Shown here: positions 1 to 7,822 of the stretch, one piece after another
How the letters are laid out: each line of letters starts with the position of its first letter
Numbering within the stretch: the first letter of the stretch is position 1
Assembly (NCBI GenBank): GCA_947462425.1
Contig: CANHPI010000033.1
Span: 1 to 13,079 of the forward strand
DNA length: 13,079 nt
Source: Bacteroidota bacterium
GTDB lineage: Bacteria; Bacteroidota; Bacteroidia; B-17B0; B-17BO
Direction: 5' to 3'
The notes under the pieces: generated by a model
What the model saw: only the letters and a program-made list of their open reading frames with translations
Told to the model about the DNA's origin: nothing
The model's database searches: none
Made by a program: the position numbers and the translations under genes

Positions 1-185
1 AAAAACGTGCTGATCAAGTAAAAAAATACCTTATCTCTAAAGGTCTAAAAGCAAATCAAATTGAACAAATAAATGGTAAGGGAGAAGATTTTATTTTGAA
101 TAAATGTGCAGAAGGTGTTGCGTGTGAAGACTCAGAACATGAAATAAATAGAAGAGTAGAATTTATTATTTTTGAAAAGAAATAA
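1..185 (+). CDS. OmpA-family protein, C-terminal end (5' truncated by window edge)
   Basis: This is the last 60 codons of a gene that begins outside the window; it is read in the frame starting at base 3 and stops with TAA at 183-185. The peptide opens with RADQVKKYLISKGL and closes with an N-K-C-A-E-G-V-A-C, E-H and NRRVEF series. This is the typical end of an OmpA/MotB peptidoglycan-binding domain as found in Bacteroidota. The asparagine and the NRR arginines belong to the conserved end of this fold; the domain holds meso-diaminopimelate in peptidoglycan and so anchors an outer-membrane protein or lipoprotein to the cell wall. The two cysteines nine residues apart are common in the Bacteroidota version. 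The N-terminal part (barrel, TPR/WD40 repeats or lipoprotein signal) cannot be seen, so the subfamily is open. The stop lies one base from the stop of the convergent downstream gene. Confidence 0.88.
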   Translation, partial: KRADQVKKYLISKGLKANQIEQINGKGEDFILNKCAEGVACEDSEHEINRRVEFIIFEKK

Positions 186-186
186 T

Positions 187-966
187 TTATTTAAATCCTT
201 CAAAAGCCCCTAATCCAAATAATGAGAAATCATATTTAATTGGGTCGTTTTTATCAAAGTTTCTAAGTACAGAAGTAATTTCTTCAACAGCCTGCCAATC
301 GTTTTGTGTTCGTTGTAATAAACCTAACTTTCTACTAACATTTCCTGTATGTAAATCTAAAGGCAAACATAACTGAGCAGACTTAATTGACTTCCAGATT
401 CCGAAATCAACACCGTGTTTATCTTTACGAACCATCCAACGCAGGAACATACATAAACGCTTCGCACTAGATTTCATTGATGGATTTGAAATATGTTTTT
501 CTGAACGGTGTTCATGCACTGAACTTAAAAAAAGCTTTCGAAAATTTGTTATGGCGTTTTTTACATCTAATTCTTTACTCGAAAAATTAGTAGAAAAAGC
601 CATTTCTAAACCACCATGCTTAGTATAAATGTTTTTTAAAGCGTTTAAAAAGAAAACACAATCTGTTGAATTAAAGGTGCGATGAACAAAATCTTCAAAA
701 CGAACAGCGTCTTTTTTTGAGAAATTTAAAATAAAATCATGCGGTTCATCATTCATTAATCGCATTAATTTATTACCATTATTGATGATTGAAATCCTTT
801 GACCCCATGCAATAGTAGCTACTAATAATGAAGCAATTTCAATGTCTTCTTTTTTTGAAAATTGGTGCGGAATAGAAATAGGATCCGTTTCAATAAATGC
901 TGTATTATTAAACTGAAAATATTTTTCATCTAATAACTCTTTTATTGCAGATGAATGTAATTTCAT
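187..966 (-). CDS. TIGR02757 / DUF2400 family protein
   Basis: This 259-residue cytoplasmic protein is recognised as the DUF2400/TIGR02757 family, common in Bacteroidota and with no firmly established function. Family-like segments are ASLLVATIAWGQR (45-57), LRWMVRKD (175-182), LPLDLHTGNVSRKLGLL (201-217) and DPIKYDFSLFGLG (241-253). The Asp-Leu-His stretch (204-206) followed by a small helix and RKLGL resembles the catalytic-Asp region of helix-hairpin-helix DNA glycosylases (V-D-T-H-V...R-L-G-L). That resemblance is my inference and may only indicate remote homology. There is no signal peptide or membrane segment. The ATG shares its A with the TAA stop of the upstream MFS gene (TAATG, 964-968), which implies translational coupling and one transcript. 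Length is normal for the family, so the gene looks intact. Confidence 0.85.
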   Translation of the reverse strand: MKLHSSAIKELLDEKYFQFNNTAFIETDPISIPHQFSKKEDIEIASLLVATIAWGQRISIINNGNKLMRLMNDEPHDFILNFSKKDAVRFEDFVHRTFNSTDCVFFLNALKNIYTKHGGLEMAFSTNFSSKELDVKNAITNFRKLFLSSVHEHRSEKHISNPSMKSSAKRLCMFLRWMVRKDKHGVDFGIWKSIKSAQLCLPLDLHTGNVSRKLGLLQRTQNDWQAVEEITSVLRNFDKNDPIKYDFSLFGLGAFEGFK

Positions 967-2219
967 TATTCTAATTTAGTAATATCTAGGTTTTTTAAAT
1001 TAGGATTTAATTTATGAACACCTAAAACAACTAAAATAGTCATTACGCCGCCAAAAGCAATTGACGGAATTAATCCCAATAACTTTGCAGCAACCCCTGA
1101 TTCAAAGGCGCCAATTTCATTACTACTTCCAATAAATATACTGTTAACAGCAGCCACTCGTCCACGCATTTCATCTGGGGTACTTAGTTGTAAAATACTA
1201 TGCCTTATTACCACACTAATATTATCAAAAGCTCCTGTAAATAATAACATTAAAAATGCTAACCAATAATTTGTACAAAAAGCAAAGAATATAGTAAATA
1301 AACCAAAAGCTCCAACGCCGAGCAATAAACTAATGCCTGCTTTTTTTGTAGGTGGATTTGCAGCCATGTAAAACGCCATTAATACAGCACCAATAGCAGG
1401 GGCTGTTCTTAATAAGCCATAAGCTTCGGGACCCAAATGTAAAACTTTATCAGTAAAAGCAGGTATTAAGGCAACGGCACCTCCAAATAAAACAGCAAAT
1501 AAATCTAAAGATAAAGCACTCAACACTAATTTATTTTTAAACACAAATTTTACTCCAACGGTCATGCTTTCAAAAAAAGACTCCTCTTTAGTTTTTATAG
1601 GTATTGGTTTTGCTTCAATTAGTGCAAAACAAACAATAGCGCAACCAAATAAAACACATGTAGTACCATAACACCAATTAGCATGAAATGAATGATTGTA
1701 ACCATACATTAAGCCTGCAACAACAGGCCCTAAAACAGAGCCTATATGCCAGGCCGTGCTATTCCATGTGGCTGATTGAGTATATAATTCCCTTGGTATT
1801 ATTTGACTCATAAATGGATGAGTACTTACAGCCAAAAATGAACGGATAATGCCAAATACAAATACCACAGCAAATAAGGCATATATCCCAAAACTATGAA
1901 CCCAGCTAAATAAAGCATTACTAAAACCAAATAAAAACAAAGATCCAAGAAATAAAGCAGTGCAACCCACTAACAAAATTTTCCTTCTACTTATAATATC
2001 TGCCAAATGGCCCGAAAAAAAAGAAGTCACAATAAAAGGTAAGGCTTCTGTTAAACCAATCATCCCCAAGATGATTTCTTCTTTTGAATACTCATAGTAA
2101 ATTTGCAAACTAACCGTACTCATTTGCATTTGAACTGCCAGTGTTAAAAAAAAACGAGCCAAAACAAACCACCTAAATTCTTTATGTTTTAATATTTGGA
2201 GAGAAGAGGAAAAAGACAT
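966..2219 (-). CDS. MFS transporter (MFS_3 / EntS-like exporter)
   Basis: A 417-residue inner-membrane major facilitator superfamily protein with about 12 hydrophobic segments. The loop between helices 2 and 3 carries the MFS signature GHLADIISRRK. Near the C-terminus, RGRVAAVNSIFIGSSNEIGAFESG is typical of the MFS_3 (EntS-like) branch, which includes siderophore and drug exporters. The substrate cannot be told. The frame stays open to a TTG at 2226-2228, but I prefer the ATG at 2217-2219: that TTG is the last three bases of a -7 promoter element, and from the ATG the protein begins MSFSSSLQILKHKEFRW, as expected for a cytoplasmic N-terminus before helix 1. It is the first gene of a two-gene operon, and its stop overlaps the start of the DUF2400 gene. 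It is transcribed divergently from radC. Confidence 0.88.
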   Translation of the reverse strand: MSFSSSLQILKHKEFRWFVLARFFLTLAVQMQMSTVSLQIYYEYSKEEIILGMIGLTEALPFIVTSFFSGHLADIISRRKILLVGCTALFLGSLFLFGFSNALFSWVHSFGIYALFAVVFVFGIIRSFLAVSTHPFMSQIIPRELYTQSATWNSTAWHIGSVLGPVVAGLMYGYNHSFHANWCYGTTCVLFGCAIVCFALIEAKPIPIKTKEESFFESMTVGVKFVFKNKLVLSALSLDLFAVLFGGAVALIPAFTDKVLHLGPEAYGLLRTAPAIGAVLMAFYMAANPPTKKAGISLLLGVGAFGLFTIFFAFCTNYWLAFLMLLFTGAFDNISVVIRHSILQLSTPDEMRGRVAAVNSIFIGSSNEIGAFESGVAAKLLGLIPSIAFGGVMTILVVLGVHKLNPNLKNLDITKLE

Positions 2220-2225
2220 GAGATA

Positions 2226-2233
2226 CAAAAGTA
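2226..2233 (-). promoter_or_regulatory. -7 promoter element for the MFS-DUF2400 operon
   Basis: Read on the minus strand the bases are TACTTTTG, an exact match to the Bacteroidota -7 consensus TAnnTTTG. No TTG lies at the usual 17-23 bp upstream distance, so the -33 half is weak or absent. The element ends only 6 bp before the chosen ATG, so the transcript would have almost no 5' leader. Confidence 0.5.
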
Positions 2234-2274
2234 TTATTTTATAGTTTATTAAAAAGCATTAATTTTAAAACAAA

Positions 2275-2976
2275 TTGGAAGAGTCAACAAATAAACATTT
2301 AACTATAAAGTCATGGGCGGAAGATGATCGCCCCAGAGAAAAGTTAATTTCAAAAGGAAGACAAGCACTTTCTGATTCTGAATTACTAGCTATATTGCTT
2401 GCTTCGGGTAGCCGAGAGGAAACAGCTGTGCAATTAGCTCAGCGCATTTTAAAAGAAAATAAAAATTCAATTAATGAATTAGCCAAACTACAACTTAATG
2501 ATTTAAAAAAATTTAAAGGTGTTGGAGAAGCTAAAGCTGTTACTATTGCAGCAGCTTTAGAAATTGGAAGAAGACGAACTGATGAGTCTGGAGAAGAAAA
2601 AATAAAAATATCATCCTCTAAACACGCCTACTCAATTTTAAAATCAAAATTATCAGATTTACCCCATGAAGAATTTTGGGTTTTATTTATGAGCAGAAGC
2701 AATAGTGTTATTAAAACAGAATGCATAAGCAAAGGAGGAATAAGCGGTACTGTAGTTGACATTCGTTTAATTTTAAAACCAGCCATTGAATGCTTGGCAA
2801 GTTCAATAATATTAGCGCACAATCATCCGTCAGGAAATTTAAAAGCAAGCCAAGAAGATATTAATTTAACTAAAAAAACAAAAGAAGCTGCAAAGCTTAT
2901 GGATATTAGCTTACAAGACCACTTAATAATTGGCGACCAAGCATATTTAAGTTTTGCTGATGAAGGAATGTTGTAA
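2275..2976 (+). CDS. radC: RadC / MPN-JAB domain protein
   Basis: A 233-residue protein of the RadC family, formerly linked to DNA repair but with no settled cellular role. The N-terminus has the family block IKSWAEDDRPREKL (11-24), then LSDSELLAILLASG. A helix-hairpin-helix lies around 77-100 (LKKFKGVGEAKAVTIAAALE). The C-terminal JAB/MPN domain carries a complete JAMM metal motif: Glu132/133, His182-x-His184-Pro and Ser192-x-x-Asp195, so metal-dependent hydrolase chemistry is possible. The start is a TTG. An in-frame TAA sits three codons upstream (2266-2268), and no in-frame ATG or GTG occurs before the conserved block, so TTG at 2275 is the only standard start that keeps it. It is divergent from the MFS operon and is followed on the same strand by wecB after 87 bp. 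Confidence 0.95.
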   Translation: MEESTNKHLTIKSWAEDDRPREKLISKGRQALSDSELLAILLASGSREETAVQLAQRILKENKNSINELAKLQLNDLKKFKGVGEAKAVTIAAALEIGRRRTDESGEEKIKISSSKHAYSILKSKLSDLPHEEFWVLFMSRSNSVIKTECISKGGISGTVVDIRLILKPAIECLASSIILAHNHPSGNLKASQEDINLTKKTKEAAKLMDISLQDHLIIGDQAYLSFADEGML

Positions 2977-2991
2977 AACAAATAACCTTAT

Positions 2992-3047
2992 GCTTCTCGT
3001 CCCAATAAATATCTGGACCGCTCGAAGTGAGAAGCTCAGGGTGACAG
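2992..3047 (+). repeat. Palindromic, G+C-richer intergenic repeat (probably dispersed)
   Basis: The radC-wecB gap holds a segment clearly richer in G+C than its surroundings. GCTTCTC (2992-2998) pairs exactly with GAGAAGC (3029-3035), and next to it GTCC (2999-3002) pairs with GGAC (3015-3018). This leaves a 12-nt loop and a one-sided 10-nt bulge. It continues as TCAGGGTGACAG to 3047. The reverse complement (CTGTCACCCTGAGCTT...) resembles a short sequence that I recall recurring between genes in many Bacteroidota genomes. Only one copy is present here, so its dispersed nature is inferred. It could act as an RNA hairpin, terminator or attenuator, or be a non-autonomous repeat. Confidence 0.55.
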
Positions 3048-3063
3048 AAAAATAAAAAATGAT

Positions 3064-4212
3064 ATGATTAAAATAGTAACAATTATTGGTGCAAGACCTC
3101 AAATTATTAAAGCGGCAGCGTTAAGCAGAGCAATTAAAAACAAATTTGCAAACTCTATTACAGAAATAATTGTTCATACAGGACAACACTACGATGAAAA
3201 TATGAGTCAGGTATTTTTTGATGAATTAGGAATTCCTGAACCAAACTATAATTTAAATGTAGGAAGTGGCAGTCACGGAAAACAAACAGCAACCATGATA
3301 GCTGGTATTGAGGATATTTTACTTCAAGAAAAGCCTAATGCTATAGTGCTTTACGGAGATACAAATTCAACCTTGTCTGGAGCAATTGCCGCTAGCAAAA
3401 TTCACGTTCCCATTATTCATATCGAAGCAGGATTACGTTCATTTAATAAAGCAATGCCTGAAGAAGTGAATAGAATCATGTGTGATCATGTATCTACCTT
3501 ATTATTTTCACCAACAAAAACAGGTTACCAAAATTTATTGAATGAAGGATTCAAATCAAAAAATGAAAAACCATTTAATGCTAATAATCCAAAGATATAT
3601 CATAGTGGCGATGTAATGTTTGATAATAGTTTATATTTTTCGGAAGTTGCTGATGAAAAAACAACTATAATATCTAAAAATGGATTACAAAAAAATAATT
3701 TCATATTGGCAACCATTCACCGAAATAATAATACTGATGAACCCGTTAGATTAAATTCCTTATTTAATGCTTTATTTAAAATTAGTGAAGCTAATCAATT
3801 AGATGTATTATTGCCATTACATCCAAGAACAGCCAAATTATTAGAGTTTAATTTAGATGCAGAGCTTCATCAAAAAATTAAATCAAGCAAACATTTTAAA
3901 ATTATTGCACCGGTCTCGTTTTTGGAAATGATTGCTTTAGAAAAAAATTGTAAAATTGTAATGACTGATAGTGGTGGGGTACAAAAGGAAGCATTTTATT
4001 TTGAAAAACCTTGTGTAATTTTACGCCCTGAAACAGAATGGGTGGAACTAGTTGAATGTGGTACAGCAATCATAACTGATGCTAATGAGCAAAAAATAAT
4101 AGAAGCTTATAAAACATTAACATCAAAAACAAATTTGCAATTTCCAAAACTATATGGTGATGGAAAAGCGGCTGAATTTATTTGCGGAGAGTTGCTAGAT
4201 AATTTAAAATAA
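3064..4212 (+). CDS. wecB: UDP-N-acetylglucosamine 2-epimerase (non-hydrolysing)
   Basis: This 382-residue cytoplasmic enzyme interconverts UDP-GlcNAc and UDP-ManNAc, supplying ManNAc units for surface polysaccharide (O-antigen, capsule or common antigen). It has the two-Rossmann GT-B-like fold of the family. Visible motifs in order are GARPQIIKAA (9-18), HTGQHYD (38-44), YGDTNST (97-103), HIEAGLRS (119-126), MPEEVNR (131-137), ATIHR (216-220), HPRT (253-256), TDSGGVQKEA (301-310) and the RPETEW region (321-326). By position, Lys16, Asp99, Glu121, Glu134 and His219 correspond to the active-site residues studied in E. coli WecB. The length is normal. No dehydrogenase (wecC) or glycosyltransferase gene lies beside it, so the polysaccharide cluster is elsewhere or scattered. 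No good promoter is seen in the 87-bp gap, so read-through from radC is likely. Confidence 0.95.
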   Translation: MIKIVTIIGARPQIIKAAALSRAIKNKFANSITEIIVHTGQHYDENMSQVFFDELGIPEPNYNLNVGSGSHGKQTATMIAGIEDILLQEKPNAIVLYGDTNSTLSGAIAASKIHVPIIHIEAGLRSFNKAMPEEVNRIMCDHVSTLLFSPTKTGYQNLLNEGFKSKNEKPFNANNPKIYHSGDVMFDNSLYFSEVADEKTTIISKNGLQKNNFILATIHRNNNTDEPVRLNSLFNALFKISEANQLDVLLPLHPRTAKLLEFNLDAELHQKIKSSKHFKIIAPVSFLEMIALEKNCKIVMTDSGGVQKEAFYFEKPCVILRPETEWVELVECGTAIITDANEQKIIEAYKTLTSKTNLQFPKLYGDGKAAEFICGELLDNLK

Positions 4213-4215
4213 ACT

Positions 4216-5064
4216 TCAATCGTTTAATAAAACACACCAAGCTTCTTTCACTTTATTAACTTCTAATAAAATTTTTGCGTACTGATGTTTTTCAATATCG
4301 GTTGCAAATGTTTTCGCAAGTGTTTTATTATATATTTCAATTTCTTCTTTTGATGGCAACACTTCAACATTTCCTAATTGTCCTAAATTATTTCCAGTTA
4401 ACACACTGCTATTTTTAATAGTTGCAGGTATAATATCAATACCAATACCAATTGTAGTAATAGGTTTTTCAATTTCAAATAAAGCATCTCCATGTGCGCG
4501 ACAATACCAATTACCGCCCATACGAGCTACTAAATCTATTTTTTGCTGATCAATTAATTTTTGTTCATTTAAAACCGATTCATCTATATGTATTTTTACA
4601 ATTTCACACATTACTAAATTGCAATTTCCAATTTCTTTGAGTTCAAAAACTTTGCATTCTAACTGCACAGGACTTTCCTTAACCCTCATTGGTTTTACTA
4701 AATCTGATGCAATAGCCGTAAAACCTGCCTTCGTAAATTCACTAATGCCTTTTTCATAAGGACTGCTAGCTAAACTCATTTGGTGAACCATATTGTAATT
4801 AACAATATTAATAACGCACTCCGGCACTTCTTTAATGTTTAAGTGAGTATCTTTTGCTTGGCCAGTTCGGCCACTAAGGTTAGGAGAAAAAATGGCTATT
4901 GGTGGTTTTGCGCTAAACACATTAAAAAAACTAAAGGGAGCAAGATTATGATTCCCATTAATATCTATTGTACTTGCAAAGCATATTGGACGTGGCCCAA
5001 CTGCTCCCAATAAGTACTGATGCAATAACTGGATTGGTGTTTCTTTTGGATCAATGGTTAACAT
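4216..5064 (-). CDS. Flavin reductase-like (FMN-binding split-barrel) protein
   Basis: A 282-residue cytoplasmic protein of the flavin-reductase-like (DIM6/NTAB, FMN-binding split barrel) family. The N-terminal domain (about 1-190) contains the FMN-site stretch GPRPICFASTID..GNHNLAPFSFFN (23-48), then PPIAIFSPN and ETHL/KDTHLNI-type segments, and RMGGNWYCR at 181-189. Residues from about 200 form a C-terminal extension (IGIGIDIIPATIKNSSVLTG) that I recall in Bacteroidota members of this family. Members either reduce free flavin for a partner monooxygenase or are flavoenzymes themselves. No oxygenase is adjacent, so the substrate is unknown. The gene is monocistronic here and converges on wecB with 3 bp between the stops. 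The start is ATG with no in-frame alternative that better fits the family. Confidence 0.87.
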   Translation of the reverse strand: MLTIDPKETPIQLLHQYLLGAVGPRPICFASTIDINGNHNLAPFSFFNVFSAKPPIAIFSPNLSGRTGQAKDTHLNIKEVPECVINIVNYNMVHQMSLASSPYEKGISEFTKAGFTAIASDLVKPMRVKESPVQLECKVFELKEIGNCNLVMCEIVKIHIDESVLNEQKLIDQQKIDLVARMGGNWYCRAHGDALFEIEKPITTIGIGIDIIPATIKNSSVLTGNNLGQLGNVEVLPSKEEIEIYNKTLAKTFATDIEKHQYAKILLEVNKVKEAWCVLLND

Positions 5065-5075
5065 AGTATGAGTTG

Positions 5076-5083
5076 TAAATATA
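5076..5083 (-). promoter_or_regulatory. Candidate -7 element for the flavin reductase-like gene
   Basis: On the minus strand the bases read TATATTTA, one mismatch from TAnnTTTG, 11 bp upstream of the ATG. There is no TTG at the usual distance, so this is a weak call in an A+T-rich region. Confidence 0.28.
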
Positions 5084-5252
5084 ATTTATTTATGATGAGT
5101 TGATTTTTATTCTTTTATTGCATCAGATAATTAAGTAAGTTAGTTAAAACAAGGAATTATGGATATAACCCATAAGCCATTTTCAATTATAACTGAGCTG
5201 TTTTTTACTAAAAAAAGTTGCTTCAAGTATACACAATTTTTATAAAATAAAG

Positions 5253-5283
5253 TTGAAGAGTTTAGAACTTATTGTTACTTTTA
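5253..5283 (+). promoter_or_regulatory. Candidate promoter for the DUF5686 gene
   Basis: TTG at 5253-5255 is followed after 20 bp by TACTTTTA at 5276-5283. This fits the Bacteroidota promoter layout TTG-N17-23-TAnnTTTG apart from the last base. The ATG lies 13 bp past the element, giving a very short leader. The rest of the 232-bp intergenic region holds only a 6-bp inverted repeat (TTATGG / CCATAA, 5157-5175). Confidence 0.5.
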
Positions 5284-5296
5284 AATCATAAAATTA

Positions 5297-7765
5297 ATGA
5301 ATTCTAAGCGCCATTTCCATAGTTTTTTGATATTAATTTTTATTAGTATTTCTTCGTTTGCTCAAAACTATACAATTAGCGGTAAAGTTTTTGACGCTGA
5401 ATCTAAAGAACCTTTGCCTTTTGTTCCTGTTTTAATAAAAGGAACAACTGTTGGTGCCACAACTGATTTTGATGGAAACTATTCTATTACCACTTCTAAA
5501 TTGGGAGATTCTATTGTTTCATCTTATGTAAGTTATAAAAAATTGGTGCGAGCCATAAAACGTGGAGAAAGCCAAACCGTTAATATGCCAATGGTTTTGG
5601 AGGGGGTTAATTTACTAGAAGTTGTAGTGAAAGCGGGAGAAAATCCGGCACATAGAATTATTAGAAACGTTATTGCAAATAAACAATACAACAATAAACG
5701 TAAATTGGATGCTTATCAATACGAAACATATAACAAAGTTGAGTTTGATTTAAATCGTATTCCGAAAGAAATGCGAGAAAAGAAAATTTTTAAACCAATA
5801 AAATTTGTTTTTGATAATGTAGATAGTTTAAACTCTGGAGAGAAACCATCGTTACCAATTTTTATTACGGAGGCTATTTCGGATATATATTATCGAAGTA
5901 ACCCAACTCTTAAAAAAGAGGTGATTAGAGCCAGTAAAGTAACCGGTATAGAAAACACAAGCGTTACCTCTGTGATGGGAGATATGTATCAGAATATAAA
6001 TATTTATGATAATCATATTTTAGTTTTTGGTAAAGATTTTGTAAGCCCTATCTCTGATAATGGTCTTTTTTATTACAAGTATTACTTAGAAGATAGTTTG
6101 TTTATTGGCAGCACACGCTGTTACCAAATCAGATTTAAATCTAAGCGTCCTCAAGAATTATGTTTTAGTGGAAATATGTGGATATCAGATACAACTTGGG
6201 CTGTAAAACGTATTGAAATGAGTATCCCTAAGGAAGCTAATATTAATTTCATACATGCAGCGAACGTTATTCAAGAATTTTCACAAATTGATAGCACTTG
6301 GATGTTATCAAAAGATAGATTAATTATTGATTTTGCGGTGAGTAAAAATCAAGTGGGTATTTATGGTCGTAAAACAACTTCATATAAAGACTTTAAAATT
6401 AATCAACCAAAGGATCCAAAATTTTATGAATTTGGTGATAAAATAGTTGTGGAAGATGCTGCATCCAAACAAAGTGATGACTTTTGGAATAGTAATAGGC
6501 ATGATAGTTTATCATTACGAGAAAAGAAGATTTATCATATGATTGACACTATAAAAACATTACCGATTTATAAAACCTGGGTAGATGTTTTAACCCTTTT
6601 TGTTTCAGGATATAAAACGGTAAATAACTTTGAAATAGGGCCATATTTTAACTTGATAAGTTATAATAAAATAGAAGGATTACGCGCACGTTTTGGCGGA
6701 AGAACTAGCAGTAAATTTAGCAGATGGTATGAATTACAGGGATATGTTGCATATGGGTTTACAGATGAAAAATTTAAATACAGTGTAGGTTTTAAAAGTT
6801 TTATTACCAAGAAACCGCATAGGCAATTAATCGGGATGACCTATAAAAGTGATTATGAGATTTTAGGTCAAAGTCAAAATGGATTTTCTCAAGATAATCT
6901 TTTCGCATCTTTATTTAGAACAAATCCGTTAACTAATTTAACCCGGGTTGATAAAACAGATGCGTGGTTTGAAAGAGAATGGGTTGACGGATTAACATCA
7001 AAGGTTACTCTAACAGGAAGAACAATTACTCCATTAATAACTAATACTTATACCTATTTTAAAAATGACGGGAGTATTGCAACTAAAGAAAACATAAGAA
7101 ATACGGAGGTTCGATTAAATGTGAGATTTGCATATAAAGAAAAATATATCAATGGAGATTTCAGTAGAATTAGCTTAGGAACCAAATGGCCAGTAATGCA
7201 AGTTAACTACTCTAAATCATTGCAAAATGCCTTTCGTGGCGAATATGATTATCAAAAAGTAGTTTTAAATTTAAGTGATCGGGTGCGATTAATTTCCTTA
7301 TTAGGATATACAGATTATACTGCCGAAGTTGGTAAAATTTTCGGTGCAGTTCCCTATCCCTTAATGGAACTACATGGTGGTAATGAAACCTACGTTTACG
7401 ATTATATGTCGTTTAACATGATGAAGTATTATGAATTTGCGAGTGATCAATATGCATCAATTGGCATGTTTCACCACTTTGAAGGTTTATTATTTAATAA
7501 AGTGCCATTACTTAAAAAATTAAAATGGAGAGAAGTTGTAACTTGTAAAGCACTTTGGGGAAGCGTGAATGATATAAATAGAAAAACACTCATTTTTCCA
7601 AACACATTAAATGCTCTTAATAACGAGCCATATGTTGAAATAAGCGCAGGTGTTGAGAATATTTTTAAAGTATTTAGGATTGACGCTTTATGGCGTTCTA
7701 CATATCTAAGAGAAAGAGCCATTGAGAATTTTGGCGTTAAGTTTGGATTTCAATTAGCGTTTTAA
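5297..7765 (+). CDS. DUF5686 outer-membrane protein with carboxypeptidase-regulatory-like domain
   Basis: A large 822-residue exported protein. Residues 1-22 are a signal peptide (basic start, hydrophobic core, SSFA before QN). Residues 25 to about 110 form a carboxypeptidase-regulatory-like beta-sandwich: ISGKVFDAESKEPLPFVPV, then GTTVGATTDFDGNYSI. This domain is also found at the N-terminus of SusC-type receptors. The remainder matches the DUF5686 family, starting with NPAHRIIRNVIANKQYNNKRKLDAYQYETYNKVE. The C-terminal half alternates polar and hydrophobic residues and is rich in Tyr and Trp. It ends in Phe (FGVKFGFQLAF), as expected for an outer-membrane beta-barrel inserted by BamA. There is no TonB plug domain or TonB box, so it is not a TonB-dependent receptor. 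Function is unknown. lptB follows after 109 bp but has its own promoter signals. Confidence 0.87.
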   Translation: MNSKRHFHSFLILIFISISSFAQNYTISGKVFDAESKEPLPFVPVLIKGTTVGATTDFDGNYSITTSKLGDSIVSSYVSYKKLVRAIKRGESQTVNMPMVLEGVNLLEVVVKAGENPAHRIIRNVIANKQYNNKRKLDAYQYETYNKVEFDLNRIPKEMREKKIFKPIKFVFDNVDSLNSGEKPSLPIFITEAISDIYYRSNPTLKKEVIRASKVTGIENTSVTSVMGDMYQNINIYDNHILVFGKDFVSPISDNGLFYYKYYLEDSLFIGSTRCYQIRFKSKRPQELCFSGNMWISDTTWAVKRIEMSIPKEANINFIHAANVIQEFSQIDSTWMLSKDRLIIDFAVSKNQVGIYGRKTTSYKDFKINQPKDPKFYEFGDKIVVEDAASKQSDDFWNSNRHDSLSLREKKIYHMIDTIKTLPIYKTWVDVLTLFVSGYKTVNNFEIGPYFNLISYNKIEGLRARFGGRTSSKFSRWYELQGYVAYGFTDEKFKYSVGFKSFITKKPHRQLIGMTYKSDYEILGQSQNGFSQDNLFASLFRTNPLTNLTRVDKTDAWFEREWVDGLTSKVTLTGRTITPLITNTYTYFKNDGSIATKENIRNTEVRLNVRFAYKEKYINGDFSRISLGTKWPVMQVNYSKSLQNAFRGEYDYQKVVLNLSDRVRLISLLGYTDYTAEVGKIFGAVPYPLMELHGGNETYVYDYMSFNMMKYYEFASDQYASIGMFHHFEGLLFNKVPLLKKLKWREVVTCKALWGSVNDINRKTLIFPNTLNALNNEPYVEISAGVENIFKVFRIDALWRSTYLRERAIENFGVKFGFQLAF

Positions 7766-7822
7766 CTTTATTTTAAGAAACAGTTTTTTAATCTAAAACT
7801 CATATTTCATTCACAATTTTTG

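Noticed and set aside
2628..2822. Antisense 64-codon frame inside radC
   Set aside because: It lies wholly opposite the conserved JAMM-encoding part of radC, has no recognisable domain, and is explained by the composition of the opposite strand.
5159..5245. A 28-codon open frame (begins MDITHKPF) in the gap before the DUF5686 gene
   Set aside because: It is short and unlike any peptide I recognise, with no ribosome-binding or promoter signal of its own. Its ATG lies in a small inverted repeat (TTATGG/CCATAA), and chance frames of this size are common in A+T-rich gaps.
7471..7722. Antisense 83-codon frame opposite the end of the DUF5686 gene
   Set aside because: The sense frame encodes the barrel C-terminus with its terminal Phe; the antisense product has no recognisable features.
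7782..7800. AGTTTT...AAAACT inverted repeat after the DUF5686 gene as a terminator
   Set aside because: The arms are 6 bp and made almost entirely of A/T pairs, with no T-run following; too weak to call.
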